Assembly: GCF_003815915.1 (NCBI RefSeq)
Contig: NZ_CP033929.1
Coordinates: 1,302,001-1,366,000 of the forward strand
Length of the DNA stretch: 64,000 nucleotides
Origin: Chryseobacterium indoltheticum
Lineage (GTDB): Bacteria; Bacteroidota; Bacteroidia; Flavobacteriales; Weeksellaceae
Reading direction: 5' to 3'
Part shown: positions 8,355 through 16,098 of the stretch, piece by piece
How the letters are laid out: every line of letters starts with the position of its first letter
Position numbering within the stretch: the first letter of the stretch is position 1
Position numbers and translations under genes: made by a program
Notes under the pieces: generated by a model
The model's database searches: none
Seen by the model: the letters and a program-made list of their open reading frames with translations, nothing else
Told to the model about the DNA's origin: nothing

Positions 8355-9338
8355 TTACTCTAACCAACCCATTTCTTTCATCCATTCGTCGTTGTAGATT
8401 TTCCCAACGTATCTTGAACCGTGATCGTGAAGAAGTACAACAATGATATCATCTTTTGTGAACTGATCTTTCATCTGTACCAAAGCTGCCATTGCGCTTC
8501 CTGCAGAATATCCACAGAAAATACCTTCTTCTTTAGCTAGTTTTCTTGCATAAATAGCACCGTCTTTATCGGTCACTTTTTCGAAATGATCGATCACAGA
8601 CATATCGTAATTTTCAGGAAGAATATCTTCACCAATACCTTCTGTAATGTAGCTGTAAGCGTTTCCTAGATTAATTTCTCCCGTTTCGTGAATTTCTTTT
8701 AAGATAGAACCATACGTATCGACTCCGATTATTTTTATATCAGAATTTTTTTCTTTAAAGAAAGTTCCGCACCCTGTAATGGTACCGCCCGTTCCGGCTC
8801 CAACAACAAAATGAGTCAGTTTTCCTTCCGTTTGTTCCCAGATTTCAGGAGCGGTAGAATCGTAGTGAGCAGCTCTGTTAGACAAATTATCATATTGATT
8901 AACGTACCATCCGTTTTCCGTTTCTTTTGCCAATCTCTTTGAAACTGAATAATAAGAACGAGGATCTGTAGGTTTTACGTCTGTAGGACAAACGATAACT
9001 TCAGCTCCAACGGCACGAAGAATATCACATTTTTCTTTTGACTGTTTAGCGTTTGTTACAAAAATACATTTGTAACCTTTGATGATGGCTGCCAAAGCCA
9101 ATCCCATCCCTGTATTTCCTGAAGTACCTTCAATGATCGTTCCCCCTGGTTTTAGTCTTCCGTCTTTTTCGGCGTCTTCAATCATTTTTACGGCCATTCT
9201 GTCTTTTACCGAATTTCCGGGGTTGAAAGTTTCTACTTTTGCCAAAACCAATGCTGGAAAATCTTCACCCAAAACTTTATTAAGCTTTACAAGAGGGGTA
9301 TTTCCAATGGTTTCAAGTATATTTTCTGCGTATTTCAT
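8355..9338 (-). CDS. PLP-dependent cysteine synthase / cystathionine beta-synthase family protein
   Basis: A 327-residue fold-type II PLP enzyme. The PLP-binding lysine lies in PGNSVKDR (40-47, Lys45). The substrate loop is GTSGNTG (71-77) and the phosphate-binding loop is GAGTGGT (180-186). There is no heme or Bateman domain. Such proteins make cysteine from O-acetylserine or cystathionine from serine and homocysteine. The C-terminal part (SRYVGKIYNDEWMKEMGW) resembles the catalytic core of cystathionine beta-synthases more than classic CysK, so I leave the choice open. It is a single-gene unit with its own terminator. Confidence 0.88.
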   Translation of the reverse strand: MKYAENILETIGNTPLVKLNKVLGEDFPALVLAKVETFNPGNSVKDRMAVKMIEDAEKDGRLKPGGTIIEGTSGNTGMGLALAAIIKGYKCIFVTNAKQSKEKCDILRAVGAEVIVCPTDVKPTDPRSYYSVSKRLAKETENGWYVNQYDNLSNRAAHYDSTAPEIWEQTEGKLTHFVVGAGTGGTITGCGTFFKEKNSDIKIIGVDTYGSILKEIHETGEINLGNAYSYITEGIGEDILPENYDMSVIDHFEKVTDKDGAIYARKLAKEEGIFCGYSAGSAMAALVQMKDQFTKDDIIVVLLHDHGSRYVGKIYNDEWMKEMGWLE

Positions 9339-9444
9339 ATGTAGCTTTATTCTTTTTTTATGGTCATATGTTATCGCTTATCTTCGTACACTTATGCGAT
9401 TTAAAAGTCTACACAGCGATTTCACAAATGTTTTTTATGCCTGA

Positions 9445-9452
9445 CAAAGATA
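9445..9452 (-). promoter_or_regulatory. -7 promoter element of the cysteine synthase-like gene
   Basis: On the minus strand TATCTTTG matches TAnnTTTG and lies about 105 bp upstream of the start codon at 9338. No TTG is seen at the expected spacing. Confidence 0.4.
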
Positions 9453-9533
9453 CGGTTTTCAAATAATTAATAATTAAAAATGAAGAATTAAGAGCGTTTC
9501 CAATAAAACTTTTCAACGCTATACCCATCAATT

Positions 9534-9599
9534 TAATCAGGAGCTTTTTCCCGCTTTTCGTTACAATCTTTTTTTTCAAAAAAGGATTTTCACTGCAAT
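9534..9599. repeat. left half of a structured intergenic repeat (AGGAGCT...CCCGC type), split by IS110
   Basis: The segment AGGAGCTTTTTCCCGC, a T-run/A-run hairpin with the AATC/GATT pair (AATC at 9565-9568), and CACTGCAAT form one half. The other half, CGGGGCTAAG, resumes at 10836 beyond the IS. I recall intact copies in flavobacterial genomes reading ...GCCGCTTCAATCGGGGCTAA. The CCCG of the left half can pair with the CGGG of the right half once the IS is removed. Confidence 0.65.
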
Positions 9600-9659
9600 G
9601 GTAAGTTTGCATTAGTAAATGTACTTTAATAAATTAGTTAAAAAATTAACCTAAAGATA

Positions 9660-9797
9660 AAAGCAGCAGGATAAAGGCAGACGCTTCACTGATACTTAGA
9701 TATCGTCCCCGATTTTATTCCCCTGCTGCTGTTTTCTTCCAAATCCGGATAGAACGTTGTTTAGCCATAACTTTTACCATGGTGGATCAGAAGAAAA
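9660..9797 (+). ncRNA. IS110 bridge RNA with target-binding and donor-binding loops
   Basis: Two stem-loops lie just before the transposase start. The target loop is closed by AGCAGCAGG/CCTGCTGCT (9662-9670 with 9722-9730). It holds CGCTTCA (9682-9688, left-target guide candidate) and CCCCGAT (9707-9713). The latter is the exact reverse complement of the right flank ATCGGGG (10834-10840). The donor loop is closed by TTTTCTTC/GAAGAAAA (9732-9739 with 9790-9797). It holds ATAGAAC (9749-9755), identical to the right IS end, and TTACCAT (9774-9780), the reverse complement of the left IS end ATGGTAA. This is the layout known for IS110 bridge RNAs, encoded upstream of the recombinase. Outer limits are approximate. 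Confidence 0.85.
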
Positions 9798-9819
9798 CTT
9801 CTTTAAAAAAGAATTTTGT

Positions 9820-10809
9820 ATGTCAAAAATATCAAAAAAAGTAATTGGAGTAGATGTCGGAGCGAAGTTTTTAACAGTAAGCTTTAATGATTTTGAAAAC
9901 AGAGATCAGGTTTTTAATATAGAAAATACCCAGCGCTCTATTTTGTCATTTCTAAAGAAACTGCGGATAGAAGATTATTGTTTTGTCATTGAGGCCACAG
10001 GAAATTACAGCAGTCGTATTTTACATTTATCCTTAGTTCAGGGCTTTGAATCAAGTCTGATAAACTGTATGTCTGTTAAGCATTTTGCAAGGATGAAAAA
10101 CATCATCAGCAAGACAGATGCTGAAGATGCCAAGCTGATCAGGCTTTACGGAGAGATGTTTAAACCTGATATTTATACTTCTAAAAGTGTTGATATTGAA
10201 CATCTTGATCAGGAACTAAAGCTTCTCAATGATTTGGAGGAAGAAAAAAGGAGATATGGAGTGAAGTTAAAATCTCTTCGCTATAATGCTCAGATTAATC
10301 CAAACACAGAAAAACATTATGAAAGAAGATTACAACAATTAGAAAAAGAGATTAAAGAAGTTATAAGCCGTCTCCCTGGGCTCCAGGATGAAGAGTTTAA
10401 GGAAACAAAAGCATTACTACAAAGTGTATCTGGCATTGGTGAAAAGACATCTCTTCAACTGATGACGGCTACTTCAGGATTTAAAAACTTTAATTCAGCA
10501 AAATCATTATCTAAATATTTTGGCTTGGCACCCCGTATTTATCAATCGGGAAAGAAATCATATTCCCCGGGAAAATGCAGAACCTCAAAGAATCATATCA
10601 GGGGCTTGTTATATGTTTGTTCGTGGACGGCAATTAAGCATAACAAACAATGTAAAGAGTTTTATGAAAGACTTCTTTCTCAGGGGAAACCTAAAAAATT
10701 AGCTTTAATTGCAGTATGTAACAAGCTACTGAGAATATGTTTTGGAGTGGTAAAAAATAAAATCAATTATCAACCAGATTATCAAAAAAACTTTAAAATT
10801 TTAACCTGA
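9820..10809 (+). CDS. IS110 family transposase (DEDD recombinase)
   Basis: 329 residues from the ATG at 9820. The N-terminal RuvC-like DEDD domain begins with the first acidic motif IGVDVGAKF and continues with VIEATGNY and the motif KTDAEDAKLI. The C-terminal Transposase_20 domain contains SVSGIGEKTSLQLM, FGLAPRIYQSG and a conserved serine region, the catalytic nucleophile in this family. An in-frame TTG at 9757 would lie inside the bridge-RNA donor loop and is rejected as start. The gene looks intact, so the element may be active. Confidence 0.93.
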   Translation: MSKISKKVIGVDVGAKFLTVSFNDFENRDQVFNIENTQRSILSFLKKLRIEDYCFVIEATGNYSSRILHLSLVQGFESSLINCMSVKHFARMKNIISKTDAEDAKLIRLYGEMFKPDIYTSKSVDIEHLDQELKLLNDLEEEKRRYGVKLKSLRYNAQINPNTEKHYERRLQQLEKEIKEVISRLPGLQDEEFKETKALLQSVSGIGEKTSLQLMTATSGFKNFNSAKSLSKYFGLAPRIYQSGKKSYSPGKCRTSKNHIRGLLYVCSWTAIKHNKQCKEFYERLLSQGKPKKLALIAVCNKLLRICFGVVKNKINYQPDYQKNFKILT

Positions 10810-10866
10810 ATAATTTGCATAGTAACATAGAACATCGGGGCTAAGGTATTTGTCACATTACAATTA

Positions 10867-11024
10867 TTTGTCATTGCGAGCAGATTGCAAGTCTGTGAAC
10901 GTTGTCTCGTAGCGTAGAAATCTCAAAAGTATTTTATAATAAATGTCCACTCATTTTGTCATTCTGTAAGAATCTCCACAGTCGAATCACAAAATGCCCG
11001 CTTAGATTTCTACGAAATGACAAA
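10867..11024. repeat. dispersed palindromic element with TTTGTCATT ends
   Basis: The outer arms TTTGTCATT (10867-10875) and AATGACAAA (11016-11024) are exact inverted repeats about 140 bp apart, enclosing GAGATTTCTAC-like and TAGAATCT-like text in both orientations. Two shorter relatives are at 39380-39453 and 62503-62614. No transposase is associated here, so it looks like a nonautonomous or REP-like element. No gene is seen in 10847-11091. Confidence 0.6.
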
Positions 11025-11091
11025 CTTTATGAAAAACAAAATTTGTAATTAATAATTCACAATTCACTAGCGAAGCTAAATTGACAATTCA

Positions 11092-12342
11092 CTAATTATA
11101 CTTAATCGCTTTTACAGGAGAAATTTTACTGATCAGATAACTTGGGATCACCAAAGCCATTCCCGAAATAATTAAAACACCTATCGAAATAGAAATAATA
11201 ATCCATGGGTTAAGGTCAACGGGAACTACACTTACATAGTAATTATTAGGATTTAGTTTTATAATTCCTGTATATTTTTGGGTAATTAAAAGCCCGAGTC
11301 CGATGAGGTTTCCGCACAAAAGCCCCGGAACCATGATAATCAAAGTATAGTTGATAAAGGTCGCACGAATCTGTCCGTTCGTTGCACCCAACGTTTTAAG
11401 CAAGCCAATAGAATTGGTTCTTTCGATGATAAGAATCAGCAATACCATGATGATATTGATGATGACCACCAAAAGCATGATTGAAATAATAATACCGATA
11501 TTGGTGTCAAAGAGACCGATCCAATCGTTTATTTGCGGATATTTATCGGTTGCTTTTTCTGCATAATTTTTATATCCTATGAATTGTTCAACTTCAGGAG
11601 CGTCTTCGTCAACATTATTAATATTTTTGCAGAATACATCGAGCCCGCCAATTTCATCAGGCTTCATATCCATAATTCTTCGTACGTGATTGATATCGCC
11701 GACCACAAACTGTTCATCGATCATTTTGATGTCGGTTTTGTAGATTCCTACAACTTCAAAGTTTCTGTAAATAGGTTTTTGATCAGCCTTTGAAAAAACA
11801 GTAACAATGCTGTCGTTTACTTTCAGATGAAGATCATTAGCTATTTTTTCTGAAATGACAACGCCGTTGTTGTAGCCTTCTCCATTCAAAAAAGGAGTTT
11901 TTCCGGCAGTCAGAAATTTTTTGAACCTCAAACTGTCAAAATCTTTACCGACACCTTTAAAAATGATTCCGGCAAAGCTGTTTTCATTACGCATAATTCC
12001 GGTTACCATTGCATATCCCTGTACTGTCGCAACATCGGGAAGAGCTTTGATTTTTTTAATATCCAATCCTTGATTATCGAGAACCGAAGTATTGTAAGAT
12101 GAATTTGATTTGGTAGATCTTACCGTAATGTGACCACTGAAATCTCCCAATCTTTCTTTAATCGCTTTTTTTGAACCCAATCCTGTAGAAACAGTGATGA
12201 GCGAAACGATAATTCCCAGCGCTACAGACAGCCTGCCGATGAAGATGATAACCCGAGAAAGGTTATTTTTGTTATCTTTGGAAAACGCTATTTTTCGGGA
12301 AAAATATAATGGAAATTTCAAGCTTATGAATTTAAATTTCAA
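11092..12342 (-). CDS. ABC transporter permease (LolC/E-, MacB/FtsX-type)
   Basis: A 416-residue inner-membrane permease. It has a first transmembrane helix at ~33-53 and a large periplasmic domain (~60-265). Three C-terminal helices follow (~275-305, 325-350, 380-405), with the coupling motif ERTNSIGLLKTLGATNGQI between the first two of them. This four-helix topology with a long extracytoplasmic loop is that of LolC/LolE. A role in lipoprotein release is therefore likely, but no ATPase gene is adjacent. The only upstream ATG puts its start 17 bp inside the divergent NamZ gene. Confidence 0.85.
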   Translation of the reverse strand: MKFKFISLKFPLYFSRKIAFSKDNKNNLSRVIIFIGRLSVALGIIVSLITVSTGLGSKKAIKERLGDFSGHITVRSTKSNSSYNTSVLDNQGLDIKKIKALPDVATVQGYAMVTGIMRNENSFAGIIFKGVGKDFDSLRFKKFLTAGKTPFLNGEGYNNGVVISEKIANDLHLKVNDSIVTVFSKADQKPIYRNFEVVGIYKTDIKMIDEQFVVGDINHVRRIMDMKPDEIGGLDVFCKNINNVDEDAPEVEQFIGYKNYAEKATDKYPQINDWIGLFDTNIGIIISIMLLVVIINIIMVLLILIIERTNSIGLLKTLGATNGQIRATFINYTLIIMVPGLLCGNLIGLGLLITQKYTGIIKLNPNNYYVSVVPVDLNPWIIISISIGVLIISGMALVIPSYLISKISPVKAIKYN

Positions 12343-13522
12343 AATTAAAACTTTAGTTCTTATTTGCCTAATTTTTTTAGGAGTATTCAGTCAATATTAT
12401 TCTCAGACATCAAATAAAGAAGGTTTTAAAACTGGTGCAGACCGCCCGGAACTCTATCTTCCGCTTCTGAAGAATAAAACAATTGGTATTGTTACCAATC
12501 AAACAGGATTATTACAAGACAAGACTCACCTGGTAGATTTTCTGGTGAAAAATAATATAAAAATCAAAACTATTTTTGCTCCTGAACATGGTTTCCGAGG
12601 GAATGCTGATGCTGGCGAAAAAGTGAAAAATGGAGTAGACATTAAAACAGGAATCCCTATTGTTTCGCTTTATGGACCGAACAAAAAGCCGAAACCGGAA
12701 CAGTTAAAAGGAATTGATATTGTTGTTTTTGATATTCAGGATGTTGGGGTACGATTTTATACGTATATCTCAACTTTAACTTATTTAATGGAAGCCGGAG
12801 CTGAAAATAATGTTGAAATTATGGTGCTCGATCGGCCAAATCCTCACGACGGATATATTGACGGCCCTGTTTTAAAGAAAAAATGGGAAAGTTTTGTAGG
12901 AATGCATGAAGTTCCTGTGGTGTATGGTTTGACCATCGGAGAATACGGAAAAATGGTAAATGGTGAAAAATGGTTGAAAAATGGAGTTCACGCAAAATAT
13001 ACCTTAATTGAAATGCAGAACTATCATAAGAAACAGCGGTATTCAATTTTAGATAAACCTTCCCCTAATTTGCCGAATGACCAATCGATAAATTTGTATC
13101 CAAGCTTATGTTTTTTTGAAGGAACTCAGGTTTCTGTAGGGAGAGGAACAGATATTCCGTTTCAGGTTTATGGCTCACCATGGACAAAAGATCTGCCTTA
13201 TCAGTTTACTCCAAAACCCAATTTCGGAGCAAAAGATCCTTTCCTGAATGGTAAATTATGTTATGGTGAAAATCTTTCCGATTATTCTAAAGATTTAAGG
13301 GAAATCAATTTAGAATGGCTACTCAAAGCGTATAAAAATTATAAAAATCCGCAGCAGGATTTCTTTCTTAAAAATCTTTTCTTTGATACTTTGGCAGGAA
13401 GTGATGAGTTGAGAAAACAAATTATCTCGGGTAAATCTGAAAAAGAAATCAAATCTTCCTGGAAATCAAACTTAGAGAAGTTTTCGAAAATCAGGAGTAA
13501 ATATATTATTTATCAAGATTAA
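12326..13522 (+). CDS. exo-beta-N-acetylmuramidase NamZ-type protein (DUF1343)
   Basis: 398 residues beginning with a signal peptide (MNLNFKIKTLVLICLIFLGVF). The body is a full DUF1343/NamZ domain: IGIVTNQTG, FAPEHGFRG, VFDIQDVGVRFYTYISTL, DRPNPHDG and GRGTDIPFQVYGSPW. Enzymes of this family remove terminal N-acetylmuramic acid from peptidoglycan fragments, so it probably works in the periplasm in muropeptide recycling. I chose the ATG at 12326 because it gives the signal peptide. A longer frame from 12194 would run deep into the opposing permease gene. Monocistronic with a strong terminator. Confidence 0.88.
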   Translation: MNLNFKIKTLVLICLIFLGVFSQYYSQTSNKEGFKTGADRPELYLPLLKNKTIGIVTNQTGLLQDKTHLVDFLVKNNIKIKTIFAPEHGFRGNADAGEKVKNGVDIKTGIPIVSLYGPNKKPKPEQLKGIDIVVFDIQDVGVRFYTYISTLTYLMEAGAENNVEIMVLDRPNPHDGYIDGPVLKKKWESFVGMHEVPVVYGLTIGEYGKMVNGEKWLKNGVHAKYTLIEMQNYHKKQRYSILDKPSPNLPNDQSINLYPSLCFFEGTQVSVGRGTDIPFQVYGSPWTKDLPYQFTPKPNFGAKDPFLNGKLCYGENLSDYSKDLREINLEWLLKAYKNYKNPQQDFFLKNLFFDTLAGSDELRKQIISGKSEKEIKSSWKSNLEKFSKIRSKYIIYQD

Positions 13523-13560
13523 AAAATGTCAACTGTAAATTTTACAGTTGACATTTTTTT
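13521..13560. terminator. bidirectional terminator
   Basis: A near-perfect ~18-bp stem AATGTCAACTGTAAA/TTTACAGTTGACATT with A and T tails on the two sides. It serves the NamZ gene and, from the other side, the leftward unit ending at 13575. Confidence 0.9.
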
Positions 13561-13574
13561 ATGTTCTCTATTTA

Positions 13575-13781
13575 TTAATCAAAATTCTGAGGCGGATTCT
13601 TATCATCTTTACCTTTATTCAAAATAAATAGTCCGATGGATAAGCCTATAACGCCAGCACAAGCAGTCATTAATGCACGTTCTAATTTATCAGCTTCATG
13701 ATTCCCGAGATAATTCATCAGGAATAATATTGCAAATGTAATAACCGATATGATAATATGGTTTCTTCCTAGTAGTTTCAT
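13575..13781 (-). CDS. small two-helix membrane protein, unknown function
   Basis: 68 residues with two hydrophobic helices (~9-24 IIISVITFAILFLMNY and ~37-54 LMTACAGVIGLSIGLFIL) and a polar C-terminal tail. No family recognised. It begins one base after the stop of the upstream beta-barrel gene (13783), so it is almost certainly the last cistron of the unit starting with the thioredoxin-fold gene. Confidence 0.7.
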   Translation of the reverse strand: MKLLGRNHIIISVITFAILFLMNYLGNHEADKLERALMTACAGVIGLSIGLFILNKGKDDKNPPQNFD

Positions 13782-13782
13782 T

Positions 13783-14433
13783 TTATTTTAATCTGTAAGA
13801 AATCATTACTCCTCCTCTGTAAGGAATTATTTCGCCGCTTCTGTTGTAACCGTCTGGCTTTTCATCATATCTTTTACCTGATACTCGATCATACCCTTTG
13901 TAAAAATCCTGTGAAGTTCCTATCGTACCATATAAATCCATTCTCCAATTATCGGATAATTTAAACTGGTACCCTGCAGTGATTCCAGCTAAAAATGAAT
14001 ATCCTTTTTGATAAAGATTTGATTTTGTAAAAATTACATTTTCTTCATTTTTACTTGGGTATGGATCATCATTCCAGTAATTCCATTTTTGCAATACAAA
14101 AGATGATACTCCAATATTTGCACCTAAATACCACCCGTCAAAAGCTTCTCTGAAATAGTATCTCCCTTCAATCGATGCAGAGTAATACTGCAACTCATGG
14201 CCGGAAAATGATTTCCAGGGAGATATTAAAACATCTCCCTGTATTGTTATTTTCTTATTTATTTGATGCTCTAAACCTAAATTAATAATTCCGATCGGAA
14301 TTAATAAAGCATTTCCTTTTATGTATACTTTTTTGTCAGTTTCAGATTTTATCTCTTCAGTCTGATTTTCCTGCGCGCTAATATGTATTATTGAAAATAA
14401 GCTTAAAGCAGCGCTAAAAATTTTATATTTCAA
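13783..14433 (-). CDS. outer-membrane beta-barrel-like protein (DUF3575-like)
   Basis: 216 residues with an N-terminal signal peptide ending near HISAQ. The rest alternates as in small beta-barrels: ALLIPIGIINLGLEHQINKK, ASIEGRYYFREAFDGWYLGANIGV, YSFLAGITAGYQFKLSDNW and a C-terminal GGVMISYRLK strand. The pattern fits DUF3575-type outer-membrane proteins. The function is unknown. It lies between the thioredoxin-fold gene (9 bp gap) and the 68-aa membrane protein. Confidence 0.7.
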   Translation of the reverse strand: MKYKIFSAALSLFSIIHISAQENQTEEIKSETDKKVYIKGNALLIPIGIINLGLEHQINKKITIQGDVLISPWKSFSGHELQYYSASIEGRYYFREAFDGWYLGANIGVSSFVLQKWNYWNDDPYPSKNEENVIFTKSNLYQKGYSFLAGITAGYQFKLSDNWRMDLYGTIGTSQDFYKGYDRVSGKRYDEKPDGYNRSGEIIPYRGGVMISYRLK

Positions 14434-14442
14434 AATGTATTC

Positions 14443-15624
14443 TTATTTAATTTGGTTTAATAATGCTTGTGCTAAACTTGCGTCTTTACCCGATTGATTA
14501 GCAATGTTTTTAGATTGCTCAGCAAAGTTTTTGGCTAAATCTTTACTTCCTAAATTAAAATAAAGTTTGGCTAAAATATAAGTGTTCTCCGATGTTTCAC
14601 CACGCATAACAGACTTTTCAGCCCATTCTGCAGCTTTCTTCAAAGAAGATTGCGTTTTTATATGATCTGAAAATATCCATGCTGCTTTTAAAAGCTCATT
14701 TGGTTCAAATGTATCAGCATTTTTATAGTAATCTAAAGCTACTTTTTCATATTCTGGAAAATTCGAATTTTGCTCGTAATAAGCCAGTTTGGTCTGGTTA
14801 AGTTTTGTAAGAGCAGCTTCTTTTCCCACTAAAGGTTCCGCAGTTTTTAGAAAATAAGCGTCATTGATTTTTTTAGCTTTATCATCAATAGATTCCTCAA
14901 CAACTTTGCCTAAAACCAGTTGGTTATTAAATTCATTGTAATTTTCTTCGGGTAAAAACTTTAGGATTTCAGCCTTTTTAGCAACAAAAGTTTTATAATT
15001 TACATCATCAGATGACTTCAGAAAATAAAATAAAAGTCCGGCCTCATCTTTTGTGAATTCTTCGTCTTTACTTTTATTTTCAAAATATCTTTCAGAAGCT
15101 TTTTTAGCAAATTCATAATCTGAACTTGAATTCAGCTTCATGATATTGATCAAAAAATCTTTGTCCTTTTCACCATTTGCAAAACGCTCTTTCAAAGAAC
15201 CTTTTTTGTTATTCGGGGCGTTTATTTCTTGTGCCATTGCCAGAAATAAACTTTCTTCCATGTAACCATAATTTTGTGAAACCAATTCGCCATCGCCATT
15301 TAGGAATAGATAAGTAGGATACGATCGAACGCCAAATTTTTGAGCAACTTCTCGTCCTTCACCTTTTTCCATGTCAATTCTTGCGTTGACGAAGTTTTTA
15401 TTGTAAAAATCTCCCACAGATTTTTTGGTAAAAATATTTTTCTCCATCATTTTACAGGGACCGCACCAAGAAGCGTATGCATCGATAAATACGAGCTTAT
15501 TTTCCTTTTTTGCCTTTGCGATAAGATCCTTAAAAGGGATATCCTGAAATTTAATCTCATCCTGAGCCAAAATAAAGACATTGATAAAAATAAATAACCC
15601 GGAGATAATCTTTCTCATTCTCAT
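14443..15624 (-). CDS. secreted thioredoxin-fold protein with helical C-terminal domain
   Basis: 393 residues. A signal peptide (~1-20) is followed by a thioredoxin domain with the redox motif WCGPCK (Cys54 and Cys57), the cis-Pro segment VRSYPTYLFLNGDGE, and then a long alpha-helical, TPR-like region to the end (repeated LAKLYFNLGSKDLAKNFAEQ-type helices). It is likely a periplasmic thiol:disulfide oxidoreductase or chaperone. It is the first gene of a three-gene leftward unit with the beta-barrel and small membrane protein; whether they cooperate is not known. Confidence 0.85.
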   Translation of the reverse strand: MRMRKIISGLFIFINVFILAQDEIKFQDIPFKDLIAKAKKENKLVFIDAYASWCGPCKMMEKNIFTKKSVGDFYNKNFVNARIDMEKGEGREVAQKFGVRSYPTYLFLNGDGELVSQNYGYMEESLFLAMAQEINAPNNKKGSLKERFANGEKDKDFLINIMKLNSSSDYEFAKKASERYFENKSKDEEFTKDEAGLLFYFLKSSDDVNYKTFVAKKAEILKFLPEENYNEFNNQLVLGKVVEESIDDKAKKINDAYFLKTAEPLVGKEAALTKLNQTKLAYYEQNSNFPEYEKVALDYYKNADTFEPNELLKAAWIFSDHIKTQSSLKKAAEWAEKSVMRGETSENTYILAKLYFNLGSKDLAKNFAEQSKNIANQSGKDASLAQALLNQIK

Positions 15625-15696
15625 TATAAATTTAAAGAAACGAAGATACTTAATTTTGGTTTTATATGAATAATGAAACTTTCATTAAAATAATAA

Positions 15697-15726
15697 ACAA
15701 AAAAACCGCCCTATAAAAGGCGGTTT
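15697..15726 (-). terminator. terminator of the downstream tRNA-Phe copy
   Basis: AAACCGCC (15703-15710) and GGCGGTTT (15719-15726) form a hairpin. On the minus strand it is followed by a T run complementary to 15697-15705. Confidence 0.85.
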
Positions 15727-15727
15727 G

Positions 15728-15800
15728 TGGTTTCTCCAGGAATCGAACCAGGGACACATGGATTTTCAATCCATTGCTCTACCAACTGAGCTAAGAAACC
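15728..15800 (-). tRNA. tRNA-Phe (GAA), copy 1
   Basis: 73-nt tRNA on the minus strand. The acceptor stem GGTTTCT pairs with AGAAACC, the discriminator is A, the D arm contains AGCTCAGTTGGTAGAGC, the anticodon loop TTGAAAA gives anticodon GAA, and the T arm contains GGTTCGATTCC. The CCA end is not encoded. The mature sequence is identical to the second copy 190 bp away. Confidence 0.97.
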
Positions 15801-15884
15801 ATTTTGTGTTGTACTTCGTTTTTGAAGTGGTGCAAAAGTAATAATAAATATTAAATTCTGCAAATTTACTTTTAAACAATTTTG

Positions 15885-15914
15885 AAAAGAAAACCGCCTA
15901 ATGAAAGGCGGTTT
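15885..15914 (-). terminator. terminator-like hairpin after the upstream tRNA-Phe copy
   Basis: The same AAACCGCC/GGCGGTTT stem as downstream of copy 1 (15891-15898 with 15907-15914), with a different loop and a weaker T run (TTTTCTTTT on the minus strand). It may end or attenuate transcription between the two tRNAs. Confidence 0.65.
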
Positions 15915-15917
15915 AAG

Positions 15918-15990
15918 TGGTTTCTCCAGGAATCGAACCAGGGACACATGGATTTTCAATCCATTGCTCTACCAACTGAGCTAAGAAACC
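15918..15990 (-). tRNA. tRNA-Phe (GAA), copy 2
   Basis: Same 73-nt sequence and GAA anticodon as copy 1. With its hairpin it forms the second unit of a 190-bp tandem duplication. It is the promoter-proximal copy. Confidence 0.97.
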
Positions 15991-16098
15991 ATTATATTGT
16001 TGTATGATTTACTTCGTTGTTTTAAAGTGATGCAAAAGTAGGAAGTTTTGGTATATGAAGCAAGTATTAATTAAAATTTTTTGCCAATAAATTAAAAC

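Larger units (their letters stand above)
9600..10833 (+). mobile_element. IS110-family insertion sequence, about 1.23 kb, apparently complete
   Basis: The boundaries are deduced from three agreeing facts. (1) An AT dinucleotide core is present at 9598-9599 and 10834-10835. (2) The element interrupts a repeat whose halves rejoin as GCAAT/CGGGG. (3) Bridge-RNA guide sequences match both ends: ATAGAAC at the right end (10827-10833) and the complement of ATGGTAA at the left end (9598-9604). There are no terminal inverted repeats, as expected for IS110. Subterminal TTTGCATTAGTAA (9606-9618) and TTTGCATAGTAA (10814-10825) are near-direct repeats. The 220-bp noncoding left end carries the RNA and a single transposase follows. 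Confidence 0.85.

Noticed and set aside
9409..9612. 67-codon leftward frame
   Set aside because: Covers the split structured repeat and the IS junction; an accident of AT-rich sequence.
9757..9819. Upstream TTG start for the IS110 transposase
   Set aside because: This stretch is the bridge-RNA donor loop, and the family N-terminus (IGVDVGAKF) fits the ATG at 9820.
12194..12325. Longer N-terminus of the NamZ gene
   Set aside because: It would run 150 bp into the opposing permease gene and bury the signal peptide.
14443..15624. Classical small thioredoxin (trxA)
   Set aside because: The protein has a signal peptide and a ~250-residue helical extension, so it is a secreted multi-domain protein.
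15711..15959. 82-codon leftward frame
   Set aside because: It runs through the tRNA-Phe genes; its residues come from the tRNA sequence.
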